The notes under the pieces were generated by a model, which was given only the letters and a program-made list of their open reading frames with translations, made no database searches and was not told where the DNA came from. A program made the position numbers and the translations under genes. This document shows positions 1 to 6,115 of a stretch of DNA of 21,338 nucleotides, in pieces. Source of the stretch: a virus; the IMG/VR virus record IMGVR_UViG_3300044634_004722, positions 1-21,338 of that record; one strand, given 5' to 3'. The number at the start of each line of letters is the position of its first letter. Within the stretch, counting starts at the first letter, position 1.

Positions 1-430
1 TTATCGATGTATTGTTAACCTGATCAACAACAAAAGATAACCCCTTGACTGTTGAATTTGATGTTGGAAGAGCTACGTCATATGTAAGAGAACCAGTCTC
101 TAACTGTAACGTGCTGTTTGAGGCTGCAAACGTTGCATTTATCAAGTCACCAGATGAAACTGGTTTTGAAAACGTTCTGTAATATACAAAAATATTATTG
201 GTGTTTGATGACGGTGCTTCAGAAAATACTAATGTAGTGTAGTTTGATACTGTATAGCTTCCGTCACTGGGATTTTGTTGAACGTTGTTGACAATGACTT
301 CTATATCTGCAGTTTTATTAACTCTGTAACCAAGAGTGAACTGAGTATTGCTACCGTTTCCACTAAATGTCTCTGAAAGGTTCTTGAAGATTCCAGCATC
401 TCCTGGTGGAGTACTACCTATGTAACTCAT
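1..430 (-). CDS. Fibre/receptor-binding type structural protein, 5' part only
   Basis: The reading frame opens with ATG at 428-430 and stays open for 143 codons to the left edge, so only the N-terminal part is present. The protein begins MSYIGSTPPGDAGIFK. Residues about 20-87 (FSGNGSNTQFTLGYRV through NNIFVYYRTF) look like a beta-sandwich unit that recurs in fibre and adhesin proteins of marine phages, with a core of the type 'sGnGs.t.Ftl....... .v.V.vnnv.q.p'. It is followed by Ser/Asn/Thr-rich sequence. The start codon overlaps the stop of the upstream gene as TAATG, so translational coupling is likely. Its place at the end of the fibre cassette supports a distal adhesin or tail-fibre role. 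The receptor and total length cannot be seen. The family call is from recognised sequence style, not from a search. Confidence 0.75.
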   Translation of the reverse strand, partial: MSYIGSTPPGDAGIFKNLSETFSGNGSNTQFTLGYRVNKTADIEVIVNNVQQNPSDGSYTVSNYTTLVFSEAPSSNTNNIFVYYRTFSKPVSSGDLINATFAASNSTLQLETGSLTYDVALPTSNSTVKGLSFVVDQVNNTSI

Positions 431-759
431 TACGTAATCTCCAATGCCGAAATGATAACATCAACGGATGAAGCGGTATTACTTGTTACATATATCGAGT
501 TGTTTTGTTCAAGAACCAGCTTCTGATCACCACCGATAGGAACAAGTGTTCCTCCGACTGGAACAACTGCATTCTTAATTAAGTATGTGTTTGCACTACC
601 ATCATACAAAAAAACACTGACACTGACTGTAGATGTGATAATATTTGATAGAGTCATTCCTATCACTGTTGACTGTATGTTAGCAGTGGTCGGATTGTAT
701 ACAGCATTTGCTGTTATACCTACGGCTTGGGCAGTAAAGTTTTTGAATGAGCTTGCCAT
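430..759 (-). CDS. Conserved small phage structural protein, 109 aa
   Basis: This is a complete 109-aa protein starting MASSFKNFTAQAVG. It has alternating hydrophobic and Ser/Thr stretches typical of a single beta-sandwich. The core runs QSTVIGMTLSNI (29-40), then VSVSVFLYDG (45-54), then LVLEQNNSIYVTS (81-93), and it ends VIISALEIT. Small proteins of this pattern recur in marine T4-like phages and are usually left as hypothetical or virion-associated; that resemblance is from memory. An AGGAT Shine-Dalgarno element 5 nt before the ATG is formed by the last codons of the upstream 105-aa gene (Leu-Gly-stop). The stop overlaps the next ATG by one base. A virion accessory role, for instance a fibre-associated or decoration protein, is inferred only from position and fold style. 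Confidence 0.72.
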   Translation of the reverse strand: MASSFKNFTAQAVGITANAVYNPTTANIQSTVIGMTLSNIITSTVSVSVFLYDGSANTYLIKNAVVPVGGTLVPIGGDQKLVLEQNNSIYVTSNTASSVDVIISALEIT

Positions 760-762
760 ATT

Positions 763-1080
763 TTATCCTAATGCTATTGCATAAACTATTGCATCTGAAC
801 TTGCTGCAGGTGCTGTAGTCATTGTTGTGTTGTCTGAAAACAGTATGCCATTTGAACTAAGAATCAGTGTACCATCAATATCAGTATTACCAGATACAGC
901 AAGACTGGCAAGATTTGATCCGATTTCGAAGTGAACAGTTCCGTTAGACGAAAACATTTTACGATCTGTCAGGTTGAGCGCTAGCTCACCAGTATCGATG
1001 TAATGAGTGTTTCCGGAATTGGTAGTGTTTGGCGTACGGCCGGTAACAGTCGTGCGCTTGACTTGAAACTTATTAGCCAT
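763..1080 (-). CDS. Fibre-like protein with a [FI]Q[VI]KR[ST] N-terminus, 105 aa
   Basis: The N-terminus MANKFQVKRTTVTGRTPNTT, followed by GELALNLTDRKMFSSNGT (31-48), is a recognisable N-terminal unit of phage tail-fibre proteins. In that unit a 'VKRTtv.G..P....l..GELALN..D.kmf' motif precedes the fibre shaft. The 504-aa protein at 1316-2830 opens with a divergent version (IQIKRS, then NGELAFTANGDVLYVG). Here only a short shaft follows: FEIGSNLASLAVSGNTDIDG (51-70), then a NGILFSDNTTMTT strand. The gene therefore looks like a mini-fibre or a head-only adaptor. The start is ATG at 1078-1080, with GGGGAG only 4 nt upstream. A 28-nt gap, the joint-largest in the window, separates it from the 68-aa gene. 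The structural assignment is fairly safe; the exact role is not known. Confidence 0.75.
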   Translation of the reverse strand: MANKFQVKRTTVTGRTPNTTNSGNTHYIDTGELALNLTDRKMFSSNGTVHFEIGSNLASLAVSGNTDIDGTLILSSNGILFSDNTTMTTAPAASSDAIVYAIALG

Positions 1081-1093
1081 ATGGCTCCCCAGA

Positions 1094-1105
1094 CTCTATA
1101 TAGAG
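1094..1105. promoter_or_regulatory. Perfect 12-bp palindrome in an intergenic gap
   Basis: CTCTATATAGAG reads the same on both strands and sits in the 28-nt gap between the 68-aa and 105-aa genes, 14 nt upstream of the 105-aa start codon. It contains TATATAG, a two-mismatch match to the T4-type late promoter TATAAATA, and it could instead be an operator or an RNA hairpin. A function is only suggested by its placement in one of the few intergenic gaps. Confidence 0.3.
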
Positions 1106-1108
1106 CTA

Positions 1109-1315
1109 TTAATAATTTGAGTCAGAATTTTCTGACTTTTTTCTCGATGATTGCTTTTCTAACTTATTATTTAGTTCAGATAATTGATCGGCTAGCTGTG
1201 CTGCTTTTGCCTCAGCTATCTGAACCCGTACTTCTAAAATAATATGCTTTGCAAGTAAATCTTCAATCCAACTTTTTTGCTTAATTATATATGCATTGAC
1301 AAACTCAGTATCCAA
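1109..1315 (-). CDS. Small coiled-coil protein with a TTG start, 68 aa
   Basis: The frame is bounded by the in-frame stop of the upstream fibre gene at 1316-1318, and the very next codon is TTG. No ATG or GTG occurs in the first part of the frame, so TTG at 1313-1315 is the likely start. The protein begins (M)DTEFVNAYIIKQ, a start I associate with small proteins of T4-like marine phages. It continues as a long amphipathic helix at about 13-58 (IILEVRVQIAEAKAAQLADQ, then LSELNNKLEK) and ends in a charged tail KKSENSDSNY. A coiled coil is very likely. The GATGGGGGC stretch that encodes the end of the upstream fibre lies about 10 nt before the TTG and may act as its ribosome-binding site. A fibre assembly factor or trimerisation partner is possible from context but is not shown. 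Confidence 0.7.
   Translation of the reverse strand: MDTEFVNAYIIKQKSWIEDLLAKHIILEVRVQIAEAKAAQLADQLSELNNKLEKQSSRKKSENSDSNY
1120..1142 (+). terminator. Hairpin plus T6 tract, possible intrinsic terminator
   Basis: AGTCAGAATTTTCTGACT is an exact inverted repeat (7-bp stem with 4-nt loop, or 8-bp with 2-nt) followed on the plus strand by six T residues. It lies inside the 3' end of the 68-aa gene. In the direction of that gene the hairpin is followed by the A/T-rich CAAATTATTAAT rather than a clean T run. It is best oriented for plus-strand (antisense) transcription, but no plus-strand gene is visible. The stem is weak, with 3 G/C pairs in 7. Confidence 0.3.
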
Positions 1316-1336
1316 TTAGAATGTGCCCCCATCCAA
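1313..1336 (-). promoter_or_regulatory. Probable ribosome-binding region and TTG start
   Basis: On the minus strand GATGGGGGC is followed by ACATTC, the TAA stop of the 504-aa gene and then TTG. The G-rich stretch encodes the C-terminal Asp-Gly-Gly of the fibre and is the only Shine-Dalgarno-like element before the TTG. The zero-base spacing of stop and start suggests coupled translation. Confidence 0.4.
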
Positions 1337-2830
1337 TGTAGAGTAAATGATTGCAGTGCCGTTAGACTGCAACACGAATCCGTCCGTGCCCAGTCCTAGT
1401 TTTCTGAATCCATTTGATGAGTTAGCAACTAAAATATCTTCTGCAGTATATGATGACAGGCCTGTACCACCACTTGTTCCAACTAGTGCAGTTGTCAGTG
1501 TTAGAGAATTAGCTGTCATATTAACAGCAACAGTTGAATTAGCTGTCAACGTCACTGCTGTTGAATTAGATACCAAAGCACCTGATGATAGGTAAGCTTC
1601 AAGGGAAGCCTGTGTATAACCTGTACCAGATACGTTTACAGTTGTTGTTGGCTCTGGCTCAAGTCCTTTGAACAACTTGAAACTATCTGATGTTGCATCT
1701 CTGAACAAACCAGCATGAACGTTTGCTACGCCGTTGTTATAGTTACCAAAGAAACCAATATCAAGAGTATCTGATACAACGTTATTTGAAGCTAATTGAA
1801 TGAGTGAGTCAGTAACAGACAGCGTTGCAACATTGATTGTAACAAGTGAACCGGATACAGTTAGGTTACCATTAATAACTGCATTTGTATCTACAGTTAA
1901 GTTAGTTGTATGAGTGTTCCCAGCGTGGATTTCACTCCATCTCAGGGTATTGTTACCCAATGAGTGGGTTACGTTTGCTGCTGGTAGTATACTTGTATTG
2001 ACACCAGCATTGATCGAAACTACATCCGAGAAGTTACTACCAATTGCAGTATTACCATTAATAGTTACATCATTGAATGTAACATTATCTGTTGTACCAA
2101 CCGCTTGGCCAATATGGACACCAGTTGCATTTGACGTAACACCAGTTCCAGCAACAACGTGTACACCAGTTGCATTAGAGGCAATACCGTTACCTGCGAC
2201 AACAAACACCCCAGTAGAATTAGAAGCTATACCGCTACCAGCAACAACTGCTATCGTAGGAGCTGATCCTTCAGAAGTTGCATTACCCGATAAACCGTTA
2301 CCAGCTGTAATTGTTGCAACATAATCACCTGTTGTATCTGTCCCAAGTGCAACTGAGTCTGCTGCAATAGAAACAAGACCTGTACTATCAACTGTGATAT
2401 CACCAGACAGTGATACGTTTCTGAATATACCTGTTGAGTTAGATATTAGTATCTGGCCAGCTGAAGCAGCTGAAACTGCAACATCTGACAAATCATCAAG
2501 ATCAATTACAGCCGGTGCTGCCCAAAATAAACCACCTGTTGAGTTAGATGTTAGAAGTTGATCTGCAGTACCGTGTGCACCGTTAGCATAAACTTTATCT
2601 AGTGTTGCATTGGCAACTTTAATAGAGTCGAGATAGCTGGTCGCGTTTGCAACAAGAGCTTGGTTTGCTGTAAGAGTACCAGGTGTTCGTTTGCCACCAA
2701 TAGCAACTACTGTTGAATTACTACCAACGTAAAGAACGTCACCATTTGCTGTAAAAGCAAGCTCACCATTTGCAAGTGAACCAGGGGTTGCTGTATTCAG
2801 CGACCTTTTAATTTGAATTAGATTTGCCAT
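1316..2830 (-). CDS. Repetitive tail-fibre/adhesin protein, 504 aa
   Basis: The N-terminus MANLIQIKRSLNTATPGSLA with GELAFTANGDVLYVG (22-36) is a phage fibre head unit. Residues 84-142 hold 'GTADQLLTSNSTGGLFW' and 'DLDDLSDV...GQILISNSTG' fibre repeats. Residues 198-242 are three tandem 15-residue repeats. Residues about 338-398 (DSLIQLASNN, TLDIGFFGNY, HAGLFRDATSDSFKLFKGLE) match a domain I recognise from many marine phage fibres. The C-terminal part has GGTGLSSYTAEDILVANSSN, then LQSNGTA, and ends STLDGGTF, a tag also seen on the 88-aa protein upstream. An AAGGAA Shine-Dalgarno lies 8 nt before the ATG in a 28-nt gap. The protein is very rich in Asn, Ser and Thr. It is probably a trimeric fibre shaft exposed on the virion; its receptor is unknown. 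Confidence 0.85.
   Translation of the reverse strand: MANLIQIKRSLNTATPGSLANGELAFTANGDVLYVGSNSTVVAIGGKRTPGTLTANQALVANATSYLDSIKVANATLDKVYANGAHGTADQLLTSNSTGGLFWAAPAVIDLDDLSDVAVSAASAGQILISNSTGIFRNVSLSGDITVDSTGLVSIAADSVALGTDTTGDYVATITAGNGLSGNATSEGSAPTIAVVAGSGIASNSTGVFVVAGNGIASNATGVHVVAGTGVTSNATGVHIGQAVGTTDNVTFNDVTINGNTAIGSNFSDVVSINAGVNTSILPAANVTHSLGNNTLRWSEIHAGNTHTTNLTVDTNAVINGNLTVSGSLVTINVATLSVTDSLIQLASNNVVSDTLDIGFFGNYNNGVANVHAGLFRDATSDSFKLFKGLEPEPTTTVNVSGTGYTQASLEAYLSSGALVSNSTAVTLTANSTVAVNMTANSLTLTTALVGTSGGTGLSSYTAEDILVANSSNGFRKLGLGTDGFVLQSNGTAIIYSTLDGGTF
2105..2239 (-). repeat. Three tandem 15-aa (45-nt) repeats in the 504-aa fibre
   Basis: Residues 198-212, 213-227 and 228-242 read G-[SNT]-G-[IV]-[AT]-S-N-[SA]-T-G-V-[FH]-[VI]-x-x. 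The units are GSGIASNSTGVFVVA, GNGIASNATGVHVVA and GTGVTSNATGVHIGQ. They look like successive strands of a beta-helix or shaft. Confidence 0.9.
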
Positions 2831-2858
2831 TTATTAATTTCCTTTTTAGGCAACCATA

Positions 2859-3125
2859 TTAAAAAGAACCACCATCAAGTGCGCCTGAAACGTTTTCTAG
2901 AGAAAGTTGTTGTACTACGTATTTATCATCTGAGGATCTGTATACTAACGTGTGACCATCAGCCGGAGATACCTCTTCAACATCTACAAGGGTGTCGAGT
3001 CTTCCAGCTGTTGCAGTTTTAAGCGTAACAGGTGAACTCGATTGAATACTACCGCCACTTGTATTGACAGTTGCCTTTATTGCAGAAGAGGTAACAAGCC
3101 GTACGGTTGCTGCTGATAGTGACAT
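2859..3125 (-). CDS. Fibre mini-protein with C-terminal LDGGSF tag, 88 aa
   Basis: This is a complete 88-aa protein starting MSLSAATVRLVTSSAIKATV. Residues about 43-72 (LDTLVDVEEVSPADGHTLVY, then DDKYVVQQL) match the widespread fibre element 'LdDLsDV....p.dGq.LvYn....kwv...l', which also occurs twice in the 504-aa fibre. It ends ALDGGSF, nearly the same as the STLDGGTF end of that fibre. The gene thus looks like one fibre repeat plus the tag, without a shaft. Its AAGGTAA ribosome site overlaps the stop codon of the gene before it. The products may sit on the same fibre or share a docking partner; this is inference from the shared ends. Confidence 0.7.
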   Translation of the reverse strand: MSLSAATVRLVTSSAIKATVNTSGGSIQSSSPVTLKTATAGRLDTLVDVEEVSPADGHTLVYRSSDDKYVVQQLSLENVSGALDGGSF

Positions 3126-3128
3126 TTG

Positions 3129-3458
3129 TTACCTTGTAACTTCGGGAGTTACTGTTACAATTCCTTCTACTATTCTTGAAACGATGTTAGAAGAGCTAGT
3201 AACTTCAACATCGTAAACATATCTACCAGCTACTAAATTCGATGTTTGAGTAGATGTTAAACTCAATGTTACTGTTCCTTGTGTTCCACCAAGAGAGACT
3301 GAAAAACTTTGAGAATTTGATGAGGAATAATGTTTACGGATCTGTGAGTTGGCAGAATACCCAGTTAGGTCAATAGCGTCTCCGTTTTCATCAGCTAAGT
3401 TTATAACTGTAGAAAACGTTGTTCCTTGATCTATAACTATATTAGCCTTGGTTGCCAT
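3129..3458 (-). CDS. Ig-like baseplate/fibre accessory protein, 109 aa
   Basis: The protein reads [40 protein letters not shown], then [20 protein letters not shown] and ends [12 protein letters not shown]. The pattern 'i.i.qG.tf...i...d.nG..idLtGysa.aqiRk.......f.......G.v.L.Lt...T..L..GrYvYDv...' is a recognised single beta-sandwich of phage structural proteins. It resembles the N-terminal Ig-like domain of BppU-type baseplate upper proteins, and small proteins of this kind are common in marine T4-like phages. The ATG lies inside the last codons of the S74 fibre gene (17-nt overlap, different frame) and has only a weak GAGATGA ribosome site, so coupling to that gene is likely. A connector or decoration role near the fibres is inferred. 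Confidence 0.72.
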   Translation of the reverse strand: MATKANIVIDQGTTFSTVINLADENGDAIDLTGYSANSQIRKHYSSSNSQSFSVSLGGTQGTVTLSLTSTQTSNLVAGRYVYDVEVTSSSNIVSRIVEGIVTVTPEVTR

Positions 3459-4995
3459 TTTTCATCTCGTTCATTTGATTTTTAAGATCATCAACTTCAT
3501 TCTTGAGTTCCTTGATAGCCTCGATAAGAAGAGGAACCAATCTCTCATATTTAACTGTCAAGTATTTATCATCTATTGGAGCAGGTGCTACTGTCTCAGG
3601 CTGAACAGCATTAACTTCCTGTGCTGATATTCCAACTTCGCGTTTTACCTTGTATCCAAGTGACTGTGCTATCTCATTAGCTTCATAATAAAACCCTGAT
3701 AGATGCATAACCTTGTCAAGAGCTTTTAAAATTGGACCTAATTTAGTTTTAAGTCTTTCATCTGAAAAATAAGCTGTAATGTCTCCAATTGCACGAATCT
3801 CACCAGCTGTTCCTGTTGCAGCTGTACCAACGCCAAGTGAATTTACCTGAGCATTTGATCCTGTTGAAAATCCTCCTGTAGGACCCGTTGGACCCGTTGG
3901 GCCTGTTGGACCTTGAGCACCTTGAGCACCCTGAGCACCTGTAGGGCCTGTAGGACCAGCTGGACCCTGAGCACCCTGAGGACCTGTTGGTCCAGTAGGA
4001 CCCGTAGCACCCTGCGCTCCTTGTGCACCCTGTGGTCCTGTTGGACCTAATGGACCTGTAGGACCTTGAGCACCCTGAGCACCCTGAGCACCCTGAGCAC
4101 CCTGTGGTCCTGTTGGTCCAGTAGGACCAGTAGCACCTTGAGGACCGACAACAGCTGCACCGTTGATTGTAAAACCAGTGGCTGACATTGTTGCATTGGT
4201 AGTACTGTTACCAACCCTTACAATTGATGTATTGACAGATATATTAGCACCAATGGAAACCGTATCCGACACTCTCAACGAGCCAGTAACTTCAAGAGCT
4301 ACGCCAGGTGATGTATTTGCAACCCCGACTCTGTTATTAACAGAATCAACAAAGAGAACTCCAGAATCAAAATTAGTGTTACCTGATATTGTTTGCAGAG
4401 TACCGCTCAATACAGCATTACCTGAAAGTGTGGTGTTTCCTGTTATAGTTACATCACCACTGAAGTTACCAGAATTAGCAGATACTACAAACCTACCAGT
4501 CGAATTACCAAGTTGTATTGTATTAGACGTAGGTACTATAGCTGTCGTATTAGCAACGAATCCAGATGTTGTATGGCTAGCAGCATTAACTGTACCGGTA
4601 TGATATACACCAGTAGTGTTGGCAATAAAACTAGAACCAACCGTCAACAATGCAGAATTAACAGATGTTGATACATTGGCAAACCCGGTTACTGTCGTGT
4701 TTCCGCTACTCAGAGTTTTCGAAAGAGTAACATCATCTTGTAGTGATGTTATTCCCGCCACTGTAAGAGTACTTGCAACGTTGGCAATATATCCCTGTAA
4801 ATTCCATCTGTTTACAGTGTTACCCAAGCTACGTTGATCCTGATCAGGAAGAAAATTACCTTGTACGGTCCCGCTGAAAGCAAGATTACCACCTACTGCC
4901 AGCGATCCTGATACGTCTAGATCACCGTTGACGTTGCTAGTAGCACGTGAATCAAAACCAAAATCTATTAATAGCTTACTATTTGCTGTTGCCAT
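3442..4995 (-). CDS. Tail fibre with collagen-like stalk and peptidase S74 chaperone tail, 517 aa
   Basis: Domains in order: a short head (1-25); beta-rich Asn/Ser/Thr shaft repeats (26-280), including modules shared with the neighbouring 368-aa fibre; an uninterrupted Gly-X-Y collagen-like tract (284-374); a short linker; and a C-terminal intramolecular chaperone of the peptidase S74 family (about 408-517). The chaperone opens with [12 protein letters not shown], the usual Ser-Asp cleavage region, followed by [18 protein letters not shown] and [20 protein letters not shown], and ends in a coiled coil (484-513). In this family the chaperone drives trimerisation of the fibre and then cuts itself off, here expected next to Ser411/Asp412. 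An AAGGAAAG ribosome site lies 4 nt before the ATG. The C-terminal end overlaps the next gene by 17 nt. The protein is very probably a trimeric adhesin. Confidence 0.93.
   Translation of the reverse strand: MATANSKLLIDFGFDSRATSNVNGDLDVSGSLAVGGNLAFSGTVQGNFLPDQDQRSLGNTVNRWNLQGYIANVASTLTVAGITSLQDDVTLSKTLSSGNTTVTGFANVSTSVNSALLTVGSSFIANTTGVYHTGTVNAASHTTSGFVANTTAIVPTSNTIQLGNSTGRFVVSANSGNFSGDVTITGNTTLSGNAVLSGTLQTISGNTNFDSGVLFVDSVNNRVGVANTSPGVALEVTGSLRVSDTVSIGANISVNTSIVRVGNSTTNATMSATGFTINGAAVVGPQGATGPTGPTGPQGAQGAQGAQGAQGPTGPLGPTGPQGAQGAQGATGPTGPTGPQGAQGPAGPTGPTGAQGAQGAQGPTGPTGPTGPTGGFSTGSNAQVNSLGVGTAATGTAGEIRAIGDITAYFSDERLKTKLGPILKALDKVMHLSGFYYEANEIAQSLGYKVKREVGISAQEVNAVQPETVAPAPIDDKYLTVKYERLVPLLIEAIKELKNEVDDLKNQMNEMKNGNQG
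3874..4146 (-). repeat. Collagen-like Gly-X-Y tract, 30 triplets
   Basis: Residues 284-374 of the 517-aa fibre have Gly at every third position without a break. The triplets are mostly GPT, GAQ and GPQ. Such tracts form triple helices in phage fibres and fit the trimerising S74 domain that follows. Confidence 0.95.
4068..4103 (-). repeat. Four exact copies of a 9-bp unit inside the collagen tract
   Basis: On the plus strand GAGCACCCT is repeated four times without a mismatch. It encodes successive Ala-Gln-Gly triplets. Gain or loss of units would keep the reading frame. Confidence 0.9.
4267..4398 (-). repeat. Shared fibre module P, copy in the 517-aa fibre
   Basis: Residues 200-243 ([20 protein letters not shown], then [19 protein letters not shown]) are paralogous to residues 121-164 of the 368-aa fibre. 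Here the module lies after module Q. Confidence 0.9.
4438..4671 (-). repeat. Shared fibre module Q, copy in the 517-aa fibre
   Basis: Residues 109-186 ([19 protein letters not shown] through [15 protein letters not shown]) align without gaps to residues 164-241 of the 368-aa fibre, at about 80% identity counted by eye. The DNA has drifted more, mostly at synonymous sites. Confidence 0.92.
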
Positions 4996-5005
4996 CTAAC
5001 TTTCC

Positions 5006-6112
5006 TTAGATAATCATGTTTGCTAAAATCTTTACTGATGAATTACTTGCTCTTTGACGCATGTTAACATCAATGTTTGTCGAATTAACAGTCATGACTA
5101 TATTGTTGGCAAGTGGTGAAGAGCTGGAAGGTGCAACAATTGTTCCGTAAATAGTTTGATTGACATCAACACCATTGTGTGCAAACAATATCTTTGTAAT
5201 TTGATACTCAGAACCCCTTGAAAGATATACAAGTAACTCTCCAGCTTGGTGATTTGCTTTTGGGAAACTGATAGCTGTTACATTTGCAGTTGTGTTAGAT
5301 CCTAGATCTGTATTTGCAAATGTTAAAAATGTTGCAAATGTATTTATTGATACGTTTCCAGAAACATTTAAACTACCGCTGTTTGAAGAACCAGTAATAC
5401 TAACGTTGCCACTGAAGTTACCTGAGTTTGCTGATAATACATATCTACCTGTGCTGTTTCCAAGCAGTATGGTATTAGAAGTTGGAACTATTGCTGTTGA
5501 GTTTGCAACTAGCCCAGATGTCGTGAAGCTAGCAGCATTGATTGTACCTGTGTGAAAAGCACCAGTTGTATTGGCAACAAAGGATGTTCCCACAGTCAGT
5601 AAGGAAGAGTTTACGGATACAGATACGTTTGCTGCACCAGTAACGACAAAAGCGACATCAGGGGCTGTGTTATTAACTCCAACTCGGTTATTAGTTGCAT
5701 CAACAAATAACACACCTGAATCAAAATTAGCATTTCCAGATATTGTTTGAAGCGCTCCACCAAAATTAGTATTACCAGCTACTACTAATTGTAGGTCCGT
5801 ATCAATTGTCGTTGTGGATATTACAGTATTAACTGTAGTATTACCAATTGACACGTTACTGGTGATGTACAGAACATTAGATGTTGTTGTGTTTCCACCT
5901 CTCAAACCAAATGTTGTATTGCCATTAATCGTAACCGAGTTAGCAGTAAAAATACCATTAACAGTACCGTTACCAGTGGTAAGTCCACCTTGACTATTTG
6001 CAGCTGTCGTTACTATTGTTGTTGAGTATGCGTCAAGCAATATATTAGTTTTATCGATCCAATTTTGAAACGAGTCAGTTACGGTACTTACATTTGATGT
6101 AGCCAGAGCCAT
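5006..6112 (-). CDS. Tail-fibre/virion surface protein, 368 aa
   Basis: The N-terminus (SFQNWIDKTNILLDAYSTTI, residues 14-33, then GGLTTGNGTVNG) is a recognised N-terminal unit of marine phage fibre proteins. The middle (50-255) is an Asn/Ser/Thr-rich beta shaft with modules P (121-164) and Q (164-241), both also present in the 517-aa fibre. The C-terminal part (about 280-368) has EYQITKILFAHNGVDVNQTI, YGTIVAP and a final SSVKILANMII. This fits a compact C-terminal head found on several phage fibres ('qvtkill.hdG......eyGtv'). It lacks the collagen stalk and S74 tail of its neighbour. It lies 3 nt after the 71-aa gene with a weak AAAGAG ribosome site. It probably forms a second, shorter fibre or a connector; which one cannot be told. 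Confidence 0.85.
   Translation of the reverse strand: MALATSNVSTVTDSFQNWIDKTNILLDAYSTTIVTTAANSQGGLTTGNGTVNGIFTANSVTINGNTTFGLRGGNTTTSNVLYITSNVSIGNTTVNTVISTTTIDTDLQLVVAGNTNFGGALQTISGNANFDSGVLFVDATNNRVGVNNTAPDVAFVVTGAANVSVSVNSSLLTVGTSFVANTTGAFHTGTINAASFTTSGLVANSTAIVPTSNTILLGNSTGRYVLSANSGNFSGNVSITGSSNSGSLNVSGNVSINTFATFLTFANTDLGSNTTANVTAISFPKANHQAGELLVYLSRGSEYQITKILFAHNGVDVNQTIYGTIVAPSSSSPLANNIVMTVNSTNIDVNMRQRASNSSVKILANMII
5390..5623 (-). repeat. Shared fibre module Q, copy in the 368-aa fibre
   Basis: Residues 164-241, including FVANTTGAFHTGTINAAS and TILLGNSTGRYVLSANSGNF. It follows module P directly, whereas in the 517-aa fibre it precedes it. Confidence 0.92.
5621..5752 (-). repeat. Shared fibre module P, copy in the 368-aa fibre
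   Basis: Residues 121-164 ([20 protein letters not shown], then NNRVGVNNTAPDVAFVVTG). It resembles the 'sG..gIGT.sP' type unit that often precedes fibre shafts. Confidence 0.9.
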
Positions 6113-6115
6113 TTG

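Noticed and set aside
2920-2927. GATAAATA on the minus strand as a late promoter for the 504-aa fibre
   Set aside because: It has one mismatch to TATAAATA and sits within Asp-Lys-Tyr codons. The same octamer appears at other DKY codons (for example near 3562 and 15299), so it is explained by coding.
3843-4028. 61-codon minus-strand frame inside the collagen region
   Set aside because: It is a shifted reading of the Gly-X-Y repeat that gives a low-complexity Leu/Val/Arg/Gln protein. The in-frame collagen reading is the real one.
3874-4146. CRISPR-like or satellite array
   Set aside because: The short repeats are 9-bp codon triplets of a collagen tract within an intact gene, without spacers.
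4163-4603. 146-codon open frame on the plus strand opposite the 517-aa fibre shaft
   Set aside because: It is antisense to a clear fibre gene, has no family resemblance, and arises because the Asn/Ser/Thr codons of the shaft give few stops in the opposite frame. A similar 136-codon frame at 1914-2324 was rejected for the same reason.
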